Shown: positions 40,615 through 52,173, numbered from the stretch's first letter. The stretch: DNA of 64,000 nucleotides from Acanthosepion esculentum (GCA_964036315.1 OZ038510.1:78701756-78765755), one strand, 5' to 3'. Made by a program: numbers and translations. The notes: generated from the sequence alone by a model not told the origin.

Positions 40615-41440
40615 ATTGAAAAATTCTGATAACGTCCTATTTAATAAATCTGAAACATTAAAAGGGATTCAAAAATGATTTTCATTTTTCAAATACGTTC
40701 TTAGTAGGGACCAAAAAATTGTCAGCACCGCCCCTAAGCATTAATATAAGATTCTGTTGGACTGAAAGTGGCGAGTCAGCTTTCTATTGTTGATTGATAA
40801 ACCGATCTACCGCCTCGTATAACAACACGCGTTTGCTCTTTGTGTTAACAAAGAAAATCCTTGTTTTCAAACACAAATTACTATACCGGAATGAAAAGCC
40901 TGGTTTGTTGAGAGAGAAAGGTTAGCCTGTCTTTTTTGTGTGTGGTCGGGTTGGCGCATACAATGTTGCCTTCCTACTTTCAAGTTTACCGGTGATTCTT
41001 CTCTTATTAGACATTTTTTTTCGCGGTTTTCGCAGTATTTAGCATTGTGGAAGTTATCGCTAACATTTTTTTGTCGAGATTTACAAACCCTACGTTTCAT
41101 TCAAATTCGCAAACCAATCAAAGAAATTTGAATAAGCTGATTTGTTTGCAAAAATACTTAGACAAAAACCCTACTTTACAGTTTACATAATTTCTTTAAT
41201 TTAATTTAATTTTATAGGACTTCATGGTAAACAATATTTTTTAAGAAAATTTATTTTTTTTTCCTTTTTAAGAGCGAAGAATAAATTCTTAAGATTTTTT
41301 ACTCTTGAGTATGCAACATACAACTGGCCATGCGTAAATACTTCTTTTTGAAGCCGAATTCCAAGTTTTTGAAGTTTGGCTTTGTAATTTCTTTATAGTT
41401 CTCGCAAACGCAGAGTGAACTGGAAACTAGATTATTGTAT
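40615..41440. other. Spacer, no gene recognised
   Basis: AT-rich. The small frames at 40867-41131 on both strands show no domain. Confidence 0.5.
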
Positions 41441-41443
41441 ATA

Positions 41444-41530
41444 AGGTGTGTTTCATTAAGACGGATTATATATAAGGGTGTTTCATTAAGACGGATTATA
41501 TCTAACGGTGTTTCATTAAGATGGATCAAA
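41444..41530. repeat. 30-bp tandem repeat, three units, at a mariner end
   Basis: 'GGTGTTTCATTAAGACGG' plus 'ATTATATATAAG' repeated three times. The word also reads as the 3' terminal repeat of the mariner-type fragment to its right. Confidence 0.88.
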
Positions 41531-41840
41531 GTCAGCTGCAAATAAATCAGTGTCATTGGTGAAAATTTATTTATTTCTCTATTGGATCATGTTATTTAAG
41601 TCATGTCAATTATGTGTGAAAAATAATATCACCCAAAAGACCGCAAAGGTTTCGGCGGTACACCTCTACTCGATGGTCAAAATTTTTGGTGATGTCTCTT
41701 CGATCTCACCAATATGCCTTATTATTTCATCCTTCAACTGTTGAATTGTTCTTGGCCTGTTGGGGTAGAACTTACTTTTGAGATGACCACAAAGGAAGAA
41801 ATCTAAAAGCGTCAAGTCACACGATCATGATTGCCAATTA
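41531..41840 (-). pseudogene. Mariner-like DDE transposase C-terminal fragment
   Basis: The minus strand of about 41835-41640 reads 'SCDLTLLDFFLCGHLKSKFY', 'RPRTIQQLKDEIIRHI' and 'GEI'. 'DLT.LDFFLWG(Y/H)LK' is the region of the third catalytic residue in a mariner/IS630-type DDE transposase common in arthropods and molluscs. A stop before 'SCDL' and later stops make it dead. The 30-bp repeats at 41444-41530 would be its amplified 3' end. Confidence 0.75.
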
Positions 41841-41999
41841 ACTTCGCTTTTTCAACTTTTTGAAGAGTTTGGCTTTGTAATTTGTTCATAGTTCTTGCAA
41901 ACGCAGAGTGAACTGGAAACTATATTCTTGTATGTATAAAAACTTAAAGAGAAGACATGCAAAAAACAATATTGCATTTTTAAAAATAAGCATTTGTAA

Positions 42000-42185
42000 A
42001 TGATCAAGCGAGACAATCTTGCTAACAATTACACCACGTCGGACTGCCCTGGTGAATTTTTTAGCGTAGCTTAGACGTGGCACAAGGCCGAAAGTGTGGA
42101 GCACCAAGTGAGTATCGAACACACACATCAGTCGTAATTTATCTAGCGAGACTAGCTTGTTGACCATTACACCACGTCAAGGTAG
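42000..42185 (-). mobile_element. SINE C, one full and one partial unit
   Basis: The minus strand shows the A-box region 'GACGTGGTGTAATGGTCAAC' at 42160-42179, the diverged B-box part at 42108-42125 and the tail 'CGGCCTTGTGCCACGTCTAA' at 42070-42090. A second head follows at 42000-42040. Confidence 0.83.
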
Positions 42186-42269
42186 CCAAATGATTTTATC
42201 ATTAAATTGTTTTTAAAATAATGGGAGTATTTTGTATATTACATATTAAAACTTTTAATTTGTCAAAAA

Positions 42270-42445
42270 AAGTTAATGAAAATTTATGGTACGCACCCTA
42301 ATAAAACCAACTGCACTTTGTACCCCAATACCTGTTTGCAATTCTCCCCTAAATTTGGTTTTCAACTGTCAATATGTGGTCATTTTAGAGGGTGTGACCG
42401 ACGGACTAACGGAAGTCACAGAATTTTATATATAGATTGTCGCAG
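42270..42445 (-). repeat. Dispersed repeat shared with 32040-32200
   Basis: The reverse complement shows 'AAATTCTGTGACTTCCGTTA', 'CCAAATTTAGGGGAGAA' and 'GGGTGCGTACCATAAATTTT'. Confidence 0.6.
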
Positions 42446-42469
42446 CCTATCGTTTTTTTTCTCTTTGAC

Positions 42470-42472
42470 TCT

Positions 42473-42543
<71 letters not shown>

Positions 42544-42565
42544 CACACACACACACACACACACT
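42470..42565. repeat. (CT)n and (CA)n microsatellite
   Basis: About 65 bp CT followed by about 24 bp CA. Confidence 0.97.
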
Positions 42566-42729
42566 TCTCATTTGGGTGATTTGCAGACTTTATAAATATA
42601 TATGGCCTTTCTATCTGTTTTCACACTCTGTTAATTAGCCTCTGTTTTCCGTACACCGGATGTTTGAGTAGTGTATCGGTTGGTGATTCTCAAAGAGAAA
42701 GCGGAGATCCGAGTTCGTATTACGTTCAA

Positions 42730-43115
42730 GCTTACGGTCATATCAGGTTGAAACTCCGGTTCACGTCTGATTACCAAAGTTAAGCAATGTCGAGCCTGGT
42801 CAGTACCTAGATGGGTAGCCTCTTAGGAATAACATGTGCTGCACGTTTGGATGTGCGTGTGGCGTAATGGATAAGGGCTCGGAATGAGAAATCGGATAAC
42901 CGAGATCGAATTCCAGTCAGGTTCGTTATATTCACTTTCGCGCAAATACTCTTGGGAAAGGTATGATTCCACCTTTTCTCCTCCATCTATGGTTTAAATA
43001 GTAAGTCGTGTATGAGAAAATCATTATTATCTAAAACAGAAAATGTTACAATCCAAAAATATGTTCCGGCATTAAATAACCTGAGGGTTGATAAGATGTA
43101 AATAACAAATCAATC
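42730..43115 (+). mobile_element. SINE A with 5S-like head, tRNA-like unit and tail
   Basis: The clearest composite. 42730-42844 follows 5S rRNA from 'GCTTACGGTCATATCA' through 'AAGTTAAGCAATGTCGAGCC' and 'GGTCAGTACCTAGATGGG' to 'AATAACATGTGCTGC'. A tRNA-like unit follows at 42856-42935 ('GTGGCGTAATGGATAAGG', B box in 'GAGATCGAATTCCAG'). Then an F-like 'CTATGGTTTAAATAG' part and the A tail at 43045-43105. The order gives two pol III type promoters (5S internal control region plus A/B boxes). Confidence 0.9.
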
Positions 43116-43267
43116 TTTTAGAATTGATTTTTTAAAAATATTTTGTTAAACTCACACTTGAACCAAATCATCACATTTGCCCCGGGTTTGAACACACAAT
43201 TCTGACGATGAAAACGAATTGAAAACATGAATCTTCGTCTTAACCTGATAAAGATCTGTTGGATTAC

Positions 43268-43420
43268 CGACAGATTTTTATCACTATAAACATCATTTTT
43301 AGTGGATACTCGTATTTGAGCAGACGCTCCGTTTATTTATTAAACAGTATGCTTATTTTCGTCTACCGGCCTGAAAGTTCGAGAAATCATATTAAAGAAA
43401 AAACTTGCACAGAGCGTAAG
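43268..43420 (-). mobile_element. SINE D fragment
   Basis: 'TAAACAGTATGC', 'CTACCGGCCTGAAAGTTCGA' resemble 52575-52640 and 28600-28640. Only the 3' non-tRNA part survives; 43508-43575 carries a SINE F-like tail ('TAAATAGCAGGACTGACTGG'). Confidence 0.5.
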
Positions 43421-43579
43421 TTAAAAATCAATCAATCAAAAGCCGTATGGCGTTCATTTTTGCATCAATACCCTTTGAAAAGGTATCAATACATCTCGTC
43501 TCCACGCCAGCTATGGGTTAAATAGCAGGACTGACTGGGCTCTTTGGCCTTCAATTGGTAATCAGTTTGAAAACTTTGA

Positions 43580-43960
43580 AATCAGAACCAGTCTGAAATG
43601 TGACGGGGTCTGCTAGGCAATCTTACACTAGGTAAGCTATCGTTGCTATGACTACACAACATGACACCTACGATTGGTCTAGGGAACTCGTCACGTGATG
43701 TTCTCCATAGAATGGCGCACTACATACCCTAAGAAAGCAATCACCGGACCTATCTTGAAATATTCCAGAAAGATATACCCAAGAAAAGACAACTGTCTAT
43801 GTATTCATGGATAACAAAGTCTGAAAAGACAAGGATTCATATTCCCAGTTCGTTTTCATCCTCGGAATTGTGTGATCAAACCCGAGGCAGGGTAGTTAGC
43901 TAACAACAAGGGGTTCGTTTGTGCGATTATGAGTTCAACAAAATAGCAAAAGAACAGATC
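43580..43960. other. Spacer, no gene recognised
   Basis: No ORF or repeat family identified. Confidence 0.45.
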
Positions 43961-43964
43961 ACCT

Positions 43965-44140
43965 TCTGGCCTAAAGTGTGGGGTGCCCCCTGAGTATCGA
44001 ACTCACTATTCAGTTGTAATTGTTCCAGCGAGACAAGCTTGCTAACCATGACACCAGGTCGATGTACCCTACACGATTTTGTAACCGTAGTTTAGGTATG
44101 GCACAAGGCTGAATGTATGGAGCCCACGGCGATAATTGTA
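43965..44140 (-). mobile_element. SINE C, one unit plus partial second
   Basis: 'CACTATTCAGTTGTAATTG', 'GCGAGACAAGCTTGCTAACC' and the preceding 'GGGGTGCCCCCTGAG' (plus spelling) match the family. A second tail lies at 44085-44135. Confidence 0.82.
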
Positions 44141-44574
44141 TTATTGTTTCGTTTTAGATGATCTGGATAGCTGTATTTCCTGTCTATTTTTGATGTGAAT
44201 GATTTTGGAATCCTATTGAAATAAATGTTCTGAATGGAAGACAGGTTTAACGTGACACTGTTTTCAAAAATGGCCTCAACTGGATTTTTGTGCCCTACAA
44301 CACTAAATTCAGTCAAATTAACAGGTTTCTTGGGCGGGGGGCATATTTTGCTTTTTTGTCTCTGAAAACGCTAATAACGCTAATAAAAACCCCGAAGATA
44401 ATTTTTTTCTCAAATATTTAAACAATTTAAATCTGCAAAATGAATGAAAAATGTTTGTAGGAACATATTCAAAACGTATTTATCTTCTTTCATACTTTAA
44501 ATTGATTATTACGGGCTTTTTAGCACCATATTCCAGGTACCGAATATCAATTTTTCATGTTTGGTTTTGGTTCG
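44141..44574. other. Spacer, no gene recognised
   Basis: A 74-codon minus frame at 44092-44316 shows no domain and overlaps the SINE. Confidence 0.45.
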
Positions 44575-45030
44575 TTTTGTGTTACGGCATATCAACACTT
44601 CAATGGGTTATTTAATGCCGACAAAATTTTTATTGCTGGTAATATGTTTTTCTTCAAAAATCTATTTCTGGGAATATTTTTCCTTGAAGAAATCTATAGC
44701 TGGTCATATTTTTTTCAAAGAATGTATAGCTGTTTGTATTGCTGGGATTTTTTTAAAAGTATTGCTGATAAGAATTTTTCCTTCAAAAATTATTGCTGGT
44801 AATAATTATTTTTATTACAAAGTATTTCTGGTATTAAAACCTATTTTTACACAAGTTTGGGTGTTAACTGTTTGCCCATTGCTGGGACCCTAACAGGTGC
44901 TACCACCCCGGGTCAGAGTGGACCTGGGAACACCAGCAATTAAGAGGTTGGTTCCACTCTCCTCAAAACCTCCTGATCAGAGGCCTTGCTGCTGGATGTA
45001 GTTTATCGTCATACCCAGGACGGAATTTTT
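44575..45030 (-). mobile_element. SINE A body, variable region and tail
   Basis: Minus order: body 45025-44870 ('AGCAAGGCCTCTGATCAGGA', 'GGGTGGTAGCACCTGTTAGG'), ~20-bp variable units through 44840-44635, tail 44628-44583. No 5S head. About the same extent as 35515-35945. Confidence 0.85.
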
Positions 45031-45415
45031 TATGTAACTTTTCTCGTATTTATCAGAAAATAATGACCTAAACCTCTGCTCTTATGTTTCTGCGATGCTG
45101 AATCCATTTTAGGTACTGACCCCCCACCCAAAAAAATCAAGGAAGCCTAAATGAGTTAAATACAAAATTAAAGTGTTTTTCGAGAATTGTGGCTCTTCTC
45201 TGCAGACCCGGATTCCTAGATTTAAATCCTATTTATGTAATTAGCAATGTTAAAATATATTTTTATGCCCTTAATTACGAATAGCATTAATAAAGTTTAA
45301 TAATTGAGCTGAACATCCCTCAGGGGAATAAAAAACACAAATGTCCGCTTGGCTCTACTGTACGAGCCCGCTTTGTGTTAAATCAACCAACCAAATACGA
45401 TTAATATTGGAATGG
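45031..45415. other. Spacer, no gene recognised
   Basis: AT-rich with no family match. Confidence 0.45.
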
Positions 45416-45423
45416 ATTGATTG

Positions 45424-45740
45424 TTTTTTACGGCTGATCAAACTTTCGCAAGTTATTTAAAGCCAAAAATATTTTTAGATTGTAAGAACTTTTTTGGGAG
45501 ATAATAATAATTTGCTGTTACAAGACATACTAATTAACCCTTAGTTGCGTGGGGAAACAGGTGGATTCATAACTTTCTCCACGGTATTTGCTCGTAAGTG
45601 AAAATAACGAATCCGACTGGCTTTACGGCACCTGATATTCCTAAGCTGTCATTGATCTAGGTACTGACCAGTCTCGACGTTGCTTAACTTTGACAATCGT
45701 ACAACAACAGGTGTTTCGACGTGATATGGTCGTAAACCCA
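45424..45740 (-). mobile_element. SINE A, 5S head joined to a shortened tRNA-like unit
   Basis: 5S-like 45737-45619 on the minus strand runs straight into 'CCAGTCGGATTCGTTATTTT' (the end of the tRNA-like/F segment), with the tRNA head deleted. Then 'AAGTTATGAATCCACC' and the tail 45490-45424. Confidence 0.78.
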
Positions 45741-46320
45741 TTATACCACTCGCATATCCAAGTTGACAGCACCTGGTATTCCCAGTCAATCATTATGACC
45801 TGGGTAAGACGATAAACTACGTCCAGCAGCAAGGCCTCTGATCAGGAGGTTTTGAGGAGCGTGGAACCACCTCTTAATTGCTGGTGTTTCCAGGTCCACT
45901 CTGACCCGGGGTGGTAGCACTTGTTAGGGTCTCAGCTATGGGCAAATAGTTAACCCCCAAAACTCTATGAAAGTGTAAAAATAGATTTTAATACCAGAAA
46001 TACTTTGTAAAAAAAATTATTACCAGCAATACATTTTTCGAAAAAAAAAATATTACCAGCAATACATTTTTGAGGAAAAATATTACCAGAAATAGAGGTT
46101 TTGAAGAAAAAATATTACCAGAAATACATTTTTTTTTAATTACCAGCAATAAAAATTATATCGGTATTAAATAACCCATTGAGGTTGATATGCTGTAAAA
46201 CTAAATAAACCAAACCAAACCAAACCCAAGCAATCATCCATTCTAGGTACTGACCCGTCTCGACGTTGCTTAACTTTGGATATCGTACGATAACCGGGGT
46301 TTCAACTTGATATAGCCCCA
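45741..46320 (-). mobile_element. SINE A 5S head split by a later SINE A insertion
   Basis: Two parts of one minus-strand 5S-like head, 46320-46231 and 45793-45765, are separated by the insertion 45794-46230. The joined halves give continuous 5S similarity across 'CTAGAATGGATGATTG'. The flanking 7-bp CAATCAT is on both sides of the insertion. Confidence 0.85.
45794..46230 (+). mobile_element. SINE A, 5'-truncated insertion with 7-bp target duplication
   Basis: The plus-strand body begins 'TATGACCTGGGTAAGACG', continues with the usual body and the ~20-bp variable units (45990-46150), and ends in the A tail and a short (AAACC)-like terminal repeat (46205-46228). CAATCAT occurs at 45787-45793 and 46231-46237. 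A 5'-truncated start, A-rich terminal repeat and target duplication point to LINE-driven retroposition. Confidence 0.9.
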
Positions 46321-46925
46321 TCTAAGATTGGAATTGTTAGTTCCTATCAAGTAATGTTTCTTTAAAAATTTGGCTGCGGTTCGATTTATCGTCTTTTTAT
46401 ACCCTTATGTTCTTTGCAGTCAGTCTTGCTCTTTCAAAATCTATGATGGCTTAAGAAGATGATTAAAAAACCAGCTGGTTTGCTTTCAGTTGTCTGAGCC
46501 TAAACTTTTTTACACTTCATGACCAGTGCAATCAGTCTTGTACTTTAAAAAAAAACTCATCATGCGTTAAATAATTGCCTCATCATGCAAAAACGTGGAT
46601 AATTAAAACAGCTGGCACGGGTTCAATCCTAGCAACCTATTTTGCCACGGCTTTTCTCGTTTGCAGCCTGTCTACAATTAGAACAACTCAATTAAATTAA
46701 TGGCGATGACGAAAGGGGCAGAGCCATTGCTCATCTAGTTAAAAAGTTTCTTACTGAACCAGACAGTTTAGACTCAATTGTATTGTCCTCAAGTCTTTTA
46801 CACTCTATGCCCCTGTCAATAGTCTTGTACTTCTAAATTACAATATCTATTACAAGATATCTACTCGAGCTCATCTTGTCAGAATATCGGTTCGTTAATC
46901 AACAAACTCTTCTCCATGATGTTCA
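46321..46925. other. Spacer with three imperfect ~100- to 300-bp-spaced repeats
   Basis: 'AGTCAGTCTTG.TCTTT', 'GCAATCAGTCTTGTACTTT' and 'TCAATAGTCTTGTACTTCT' at about 46418, 46527 and 46818, each following 'TTTTACACT'-like words. Unknown type. Confidence 0.45.
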
Positions 46926-46929
46926 ATAA

Positions 46930-47112
46930 CTATTATTATTATTATTATTTCCTTTGATTTCTGTTGTATACACATTTCCTTCCGGGTCCCAACCAGAGAC
47001 CTAAGGTCAGAAATGGCTTCATGACTTTTTCCACTAATCATTTTTTGTAAAAAAACAAAAAACAAAACAAAGCAAAACAACCTAAAATCACACACATTTT
47101 ACATATATAAAG
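46930..47112 (-). mobile_element. R2/R4/NeSL-type LINE 3' UTR fragment with (TTA)n tail
   Basis: 'CCTTCCGGGTCCCAACCAGA' and 'GACCTAAGGTCAGAAATGG' (plus spelling) match the 3' UTRs at 21795-21850 and 22745-22790. It is flanked at 46930 by TTA triplets and at 47113 by a SINE A copy that begins at the UTR/coding border. Confidence 0.78.
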
Positions 47113-47117
47113 CTCTT

Positions 47118-47805
47118 CGTACGGTGTGCCGTCCTGAGTATGACGATAAACTACATCCGGCAGCAAGGCCTCTGATCGGGAGATTGGAGGTTTTGAGGAG
47201 CGTGGAAACACCACTTAATTGCTGTTGTTCCCAAGCCCACCCTGACTCGGTGTGGTAGCACCTGCTAGACAGGGTCCCAGCTGTGGGTAAATAGTGAACC
47301 CTCCAAAACAAAAATCAACAGTAAATTTTTTTATCATAATATTACCAACAATACATTTCTATAGCAAAATGACAATCAATGCAACACGAAGGAAAATACA
47401 TTGCTATAATAAAATTTCTATAGTAAAATTGCTAAAAATACACTTTATGATCTACAAACTAAATCTCTAAAAAAACATACCTTTGCTTTGAAAGTATAAA
47501 ATTATGTACAAAATATTTAGATTTCGTCATTAAACAATCCATAAAGGTTGATATGCCGCTAAATAAAATCAACTAACCAATAATAGCTATTTATAATAAA
47601 ATTACCAAAAGTATCTATTTATAGTAAAATTACTAAATATTTACAGCAAAATGACCAACAATACATTTTATTCGTAGTTGAAGGTATACAATTGTGTTCA
47701 AAATATATTTGGTTGAAAGCATAAAATTGTTTTCAAAATATTTAGATTTTGGAATTAAATAACCCATAGAGGTGTTGATATGCCACTAGACAAAATCAAC
47801 GAGGC
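47118..47805 (+). mobile_element. SINE A body and tail, followed by a second tail
   Basis: Body 47130-47300 ('CAGCAAGGCCTCTGATCGGG', 'GTGTGGTAGCACCTGCTAG'), A/T-rich region with 'ACCAACAATACATTT', tail 47520-47580. 47585-47805 repeats the second half (variable part plus tail 47750-47800). The partial duplication resembles the doubled tail at 2040-2345. Confidence 0.8.
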
Positions 47806-47809
47806 AAGC

Positions 47810-48900
47810 AAGTGTAAGGTGTGAGCTGTACTTATGAGTACATTGTTTTTTGTATTTCTTTAGGTCTTGCGCTACCAGAAATCTCTTCATTGAGTCTATC
47901 GTAACCCTTTCCAATCAACCCGAGAGCTCCAACTAAAACTGGAATTATTGATGTCCTCATGTACCACATTTTTTAGATTTTCGCGTCCAGATCCTTGTAC
48001 TTTGATATTTTTCTTTTGAAGGTCTTCAAAGATAGATTACAATCTGAAGAGACTGCTATGTTAATAAGAAAGCAGATTCTGTTTATGTGGTTTTTGATCA
48101 AGTTGTCTAAGCGATTAGCTTTGATTGTTCTGTCTGTATTGTAAAGTCCCATAAAATTGTTATTATTATTATTATCATTATTATTATTATTATTATTTAC
48201 TTTCATTGCTGTTGAACGCACATTTCCTTCCGGGTCCCAACCAGAGACCTAACGTCAGAAATGGTTTCATGACACTTTTCACTGAGCATTTTTTGAAAAA
48301 CAAAACAAAATAAGATCGCACACATTTTACATAGATAAAGACTTTCGTAATGTGTGAGCCGTACTTGTACATTTTTTTGTATTTAAAGCATGGGCTACCA
48401 AGAATCCCTTCAACCAACCCGAGGGCTCCAACTACAACCGGAATTATTGATTTCCTCATGTGCCACATTTTTTAGAATTCTACTTCAAGATCTTTGTATT
48501 TGAATAGTTTTTTAATGACCCAGTGCACTCCCCCCACCAAAAAAAAAGATGATACGCATTTTACATAGATTGAAGCTCTTGGTAAGGTATAAGCTGTACT
48601 TGTGAGAACAATTTTTTGTATTTCTTTAAGGCATGAACTACCAAAAATCACTTCAGTGAGTTTATCAGAACCAAAAACCGTGGGTTCCAAACACATTTGG
48701 AATTCTTGATATCGTCATGTGCCACATTTTTAGATTTCCACCTCAAGTTCCTTGTATTTTGATAGATTATTGGATATCTTCAAAGATACATTACAATCTG
48801 TAGGGTCTGCCATGTCAATAAGAAAGCCCGTTCTGTTTTGTGGTCTTTGATCACGATGACTCGGCGATTAGCTGTGATTCTTCTGTCTCTGTGTATTGCC
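47810..48900 (-). pseudogene. R2/R4/NeSL-type LINE, three successive C-terminal fragments
   Basis: Minus-strand fragments at about 48165-47815, 48530-48150 and 48900-48535. Each has some of the landmarks 'NRPDxxI', 'NLSLKTF', 'KYKDLDAKI', 'IPVVVGALG' and 'CLKEIQKIVL'. The middle one retains the 3' UTR and a TTA array (48155-48195). The arrangement parallels 21751-23900. All have stops and deletions; none has an RT catalytic region. Confidence 0.78.
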
Positions 48901-49255
48901 CCATAAAATTCTTATAGGTCGTATGTGTCTGTATTATATGTCCCATAAAATTCATATAGGTCTTATGTGTCTGTATTATATGTCCCATAAAATTCATATA
49001 GGTCTTATGTGTCTGTATTATATGTCCCATAAAATTCATATAGGTCTTATGTGTCTGTATTATATGTCCCATAAAATTCATATAGGTCTTATGTGTCTGT
49101 ATTATATGTCCCATAAAATTCATATAGGTCTTATGTGTCTGTATTATATGTCCCATAAAATTCATATAGGTCTTATGTGTCTGTATTATATGTCCCATAA
49201 AATTCATATAGGTCTTATGTGTCTGTATTATATGTCCCAAAACTGTTATACGTCT
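48896..49255. repeat. 42-bp minisatellite, about 8 units
   Basis: Unit 'CCCATAAAATTCATATAGG' plus 'TCTTATGTGTCTGTATTATATGT'-type remainder, repeated seven times apparently without a change between 48942 and 49236, with a variant first unit at 48900. 42 = 3x14, so both strands stay open: a 14-residue period containing 'MGHIIQTHKTY' (minus) and 'MSHKIHIGLMC' (plus). These are not genes. The unit derives from the LINE segment coding 'ILWDYTIHTDR'. Confidence 0.96.
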
Positions 49256-49745
49256 TATGTGCTTGTATTATCTATCTCATAAAATTCTTATATGTCTTAT
49301 GTGTCTGTATTAGATGTATTCTGTTTCTGTATTATATGCCTTATGTGACTGTATTATATGCCCCATAAAATTGTTATAGGTCTTATGTGATTGTATTATA
49401 TGCCTTATGTGTCTGTATTATATGTCCCATAGAATTGTTATAGGTCTTATGTGTCTGAATTATATGTCTTATGTGACTGTATTATTTGTCCCATAAAATT
49501 CTTATAGGTGTTATGTGTCTGTATTATATGCCTTATGTGACTGTATTAGATGTCTTATGTTTCTGTATTATATGCCTTATGTGACTGTGTTATATGCCAC
49601 ATAAAATTGTTATAGCTCTTATGTGATTGTATTATATATCTTTTGTGTCTGTATTGTATGTCTTATGCGTCTGTATTATATGTCTTATGTGTCTGCATTA
49701 TATGTCCCATAAAATTCTTATAGGTCTTATGTGTCTGTATTATGT
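49256..49745. repeat. Degenerate continuation of the 42-bp minisatellite
   Basis: Shorter and mixed units of 'CTTATGTGTCTGTATTATATG' and 'CCCATAAAATT.TTATAGG' with deletions. Progressive decay away from the homogeneous block suggests that the centre at 48940-49240 has been re-amplified. Confidence 0.9.
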
Positions 49746-49887
49746 CTTCTTCTTCTTCTTCACGCCCCTTCCTACCATTCTATTACACCCAACGTCGTGC
49801 GTTTCTTTATTTATTTTTGAAAATAATAATATAGCTTTCATTTTTGTTTTTTTAATAAAATGTTAAGAGGTCATTTGATAAAAATCG

Positions 49888-49913
49888 CCTGAGGATACCG
49901 TAAGGTTGAAACC
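49888..49913 (+). other. Hammerhead-like motif
   Basis: 'CTGAGGA', one T, stem ACC/GGT with a GTAA tetraloop, one T, then GAAAC. Same architecture as the motifs at 4521 and 29554 with different stem and loop. Confidence 0.45.
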
Positions 49914-49964
49914 AAGGTAGCGGATTCAACTAACCTCCAGATTTTTAAAGTATTATATATATAT

Positions 49965-50535
49965 TGTACAATTCGTGTAACAGCAAAATTGTCCAATTGT
50001 TAGATAAAGCTTTGAACCGTTGTATCTTAAAAATGATTAAAAATATCTTACAGGAATTCTCCGAGGTTTTTATAAAACTATTTGACTCTATTTTGAACAA
50101 TAACAATGTATAGCTTAAAACTGAAATGATGATCGCTCTTCCCGGCGTGACCTCCTGATCCAGTTTTCCTCTCTACTTTTCCCTCTCTTTTAAACTTATT
50201 CACCGTTATGTTGGTGGTTCTTTAATGGACTTTGAAGACAGAAGGCTTAAATGATCTTTTTTCTCTCACCATTTCTCATTTGGGAAGATAGTGGGTCTGA
50301 CATAAAAAAATTTTAAACTGTTTTCTTTCTATCTGAATAACTCAAAGGGTTTTTCAGTGATTCTTACTACAAATGGTGTCTAGATGGCTAAACGTCATGT
50401 CTGAAAACCTGGAAAAAAGAAACTCAGTTTGTGTTTGTTTGTTTTTTTTTTAGATGTTAAATGTTAGATGTTTTGTGGGATGGACAATTATGTTACACCA
50501 TTTGGGCAATTTCGCTATTACACTCAGTATGCTGT
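49965..50535 (-). mobile_element. Tc1-like transposon, copy 3, minus strand
   Basis: The 3' end 'GTAACAGCAAAATTGTCC' at 49978 and the 5' end 'GGGCAATTTCGCTATTACAC' near 50500-50525 (plus spelling) are inverted. The minus strand holds the transposase start region at about 50275-50140 ('CTCTTTTAAACTTATTCACC' in plus spelling). Shorter than copy 1 through internal deletion. Confidence 0.78.
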
Positions 50536-50536
50536 C

Positions 50537-51638
<1,102 letters not shown>

Positions 51639-51639
51639 G

Positions 51640-51775
51640 TGAATTTCCAAGCGTAGCTTAGATGTGGTACAAGGCCGAAAGTATGGGGCACCCAGTGAGG
51701 ATCGAACTCACTATTCAGTGGTAATTGTTCTGGCGAGACAAGCTTGCTAACCATTGCACTGCCTCGAGGTGCCCA
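51640..51775 (-). mobile_element. SINE C, full unit
   Basis: Minus strand: head at 51775-51720 with 'ATGGTTAGCAAGCTTGTC', B-box part 'AGTTCGATCCTCACTGGG', tail 'CGGCCTTGTACCACATCTAA' and 'GCTACGCTTGGAAATTCAC'. Confidence 0.88.
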
Positions 51776-51924
51776 TGTCTGGAGACGAGCAAACCCATTG
51801 CAAAAAGCAGTTTATTAACCAAGAAACTCCTTTCAAATGACTGTCAAAAATTGGCTGAAAAGTGGTTAATCATCTCCAAAGATATTCTCATAGTGGCTTA
51901 CAATTAAATAAATCTCTTGCAAAG

Positions 51925-51927
<3 letters not shown>

Positions 51928-51994
<67 letters not shown>
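51928..51994. repeat. (TA)n microsatellite
   Basis: About 66 bp TA, ahead of a SINE C unit. Confidence 0.97.
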
Positions 51995-51998
<4 letters not shown>

Positions 51999-52009
51999 CA
52001 CCAAGAATC

Positions 52010-52124
52010 AGAAATAGTGATTTTCCATGCGTCGTATGGGGCACCCAGTGAGGATCGAACTCACTATTCAGTCGTAATTGTTCTGGCAAGACAAGCTTGC
52101 TAATCATTACACCGCCTCGAAGTG

Positions 52125-52173
<49 letters not shown>

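Noticed and set aside
48851..49282. Open reading frames of ~129 residues on both strands with a 14-residue repeat
   Set aside because: They are produced by a 42-bp minisatellite (multiple of 3). The sequence traces to a LINE coding remnant and no protein is implied.
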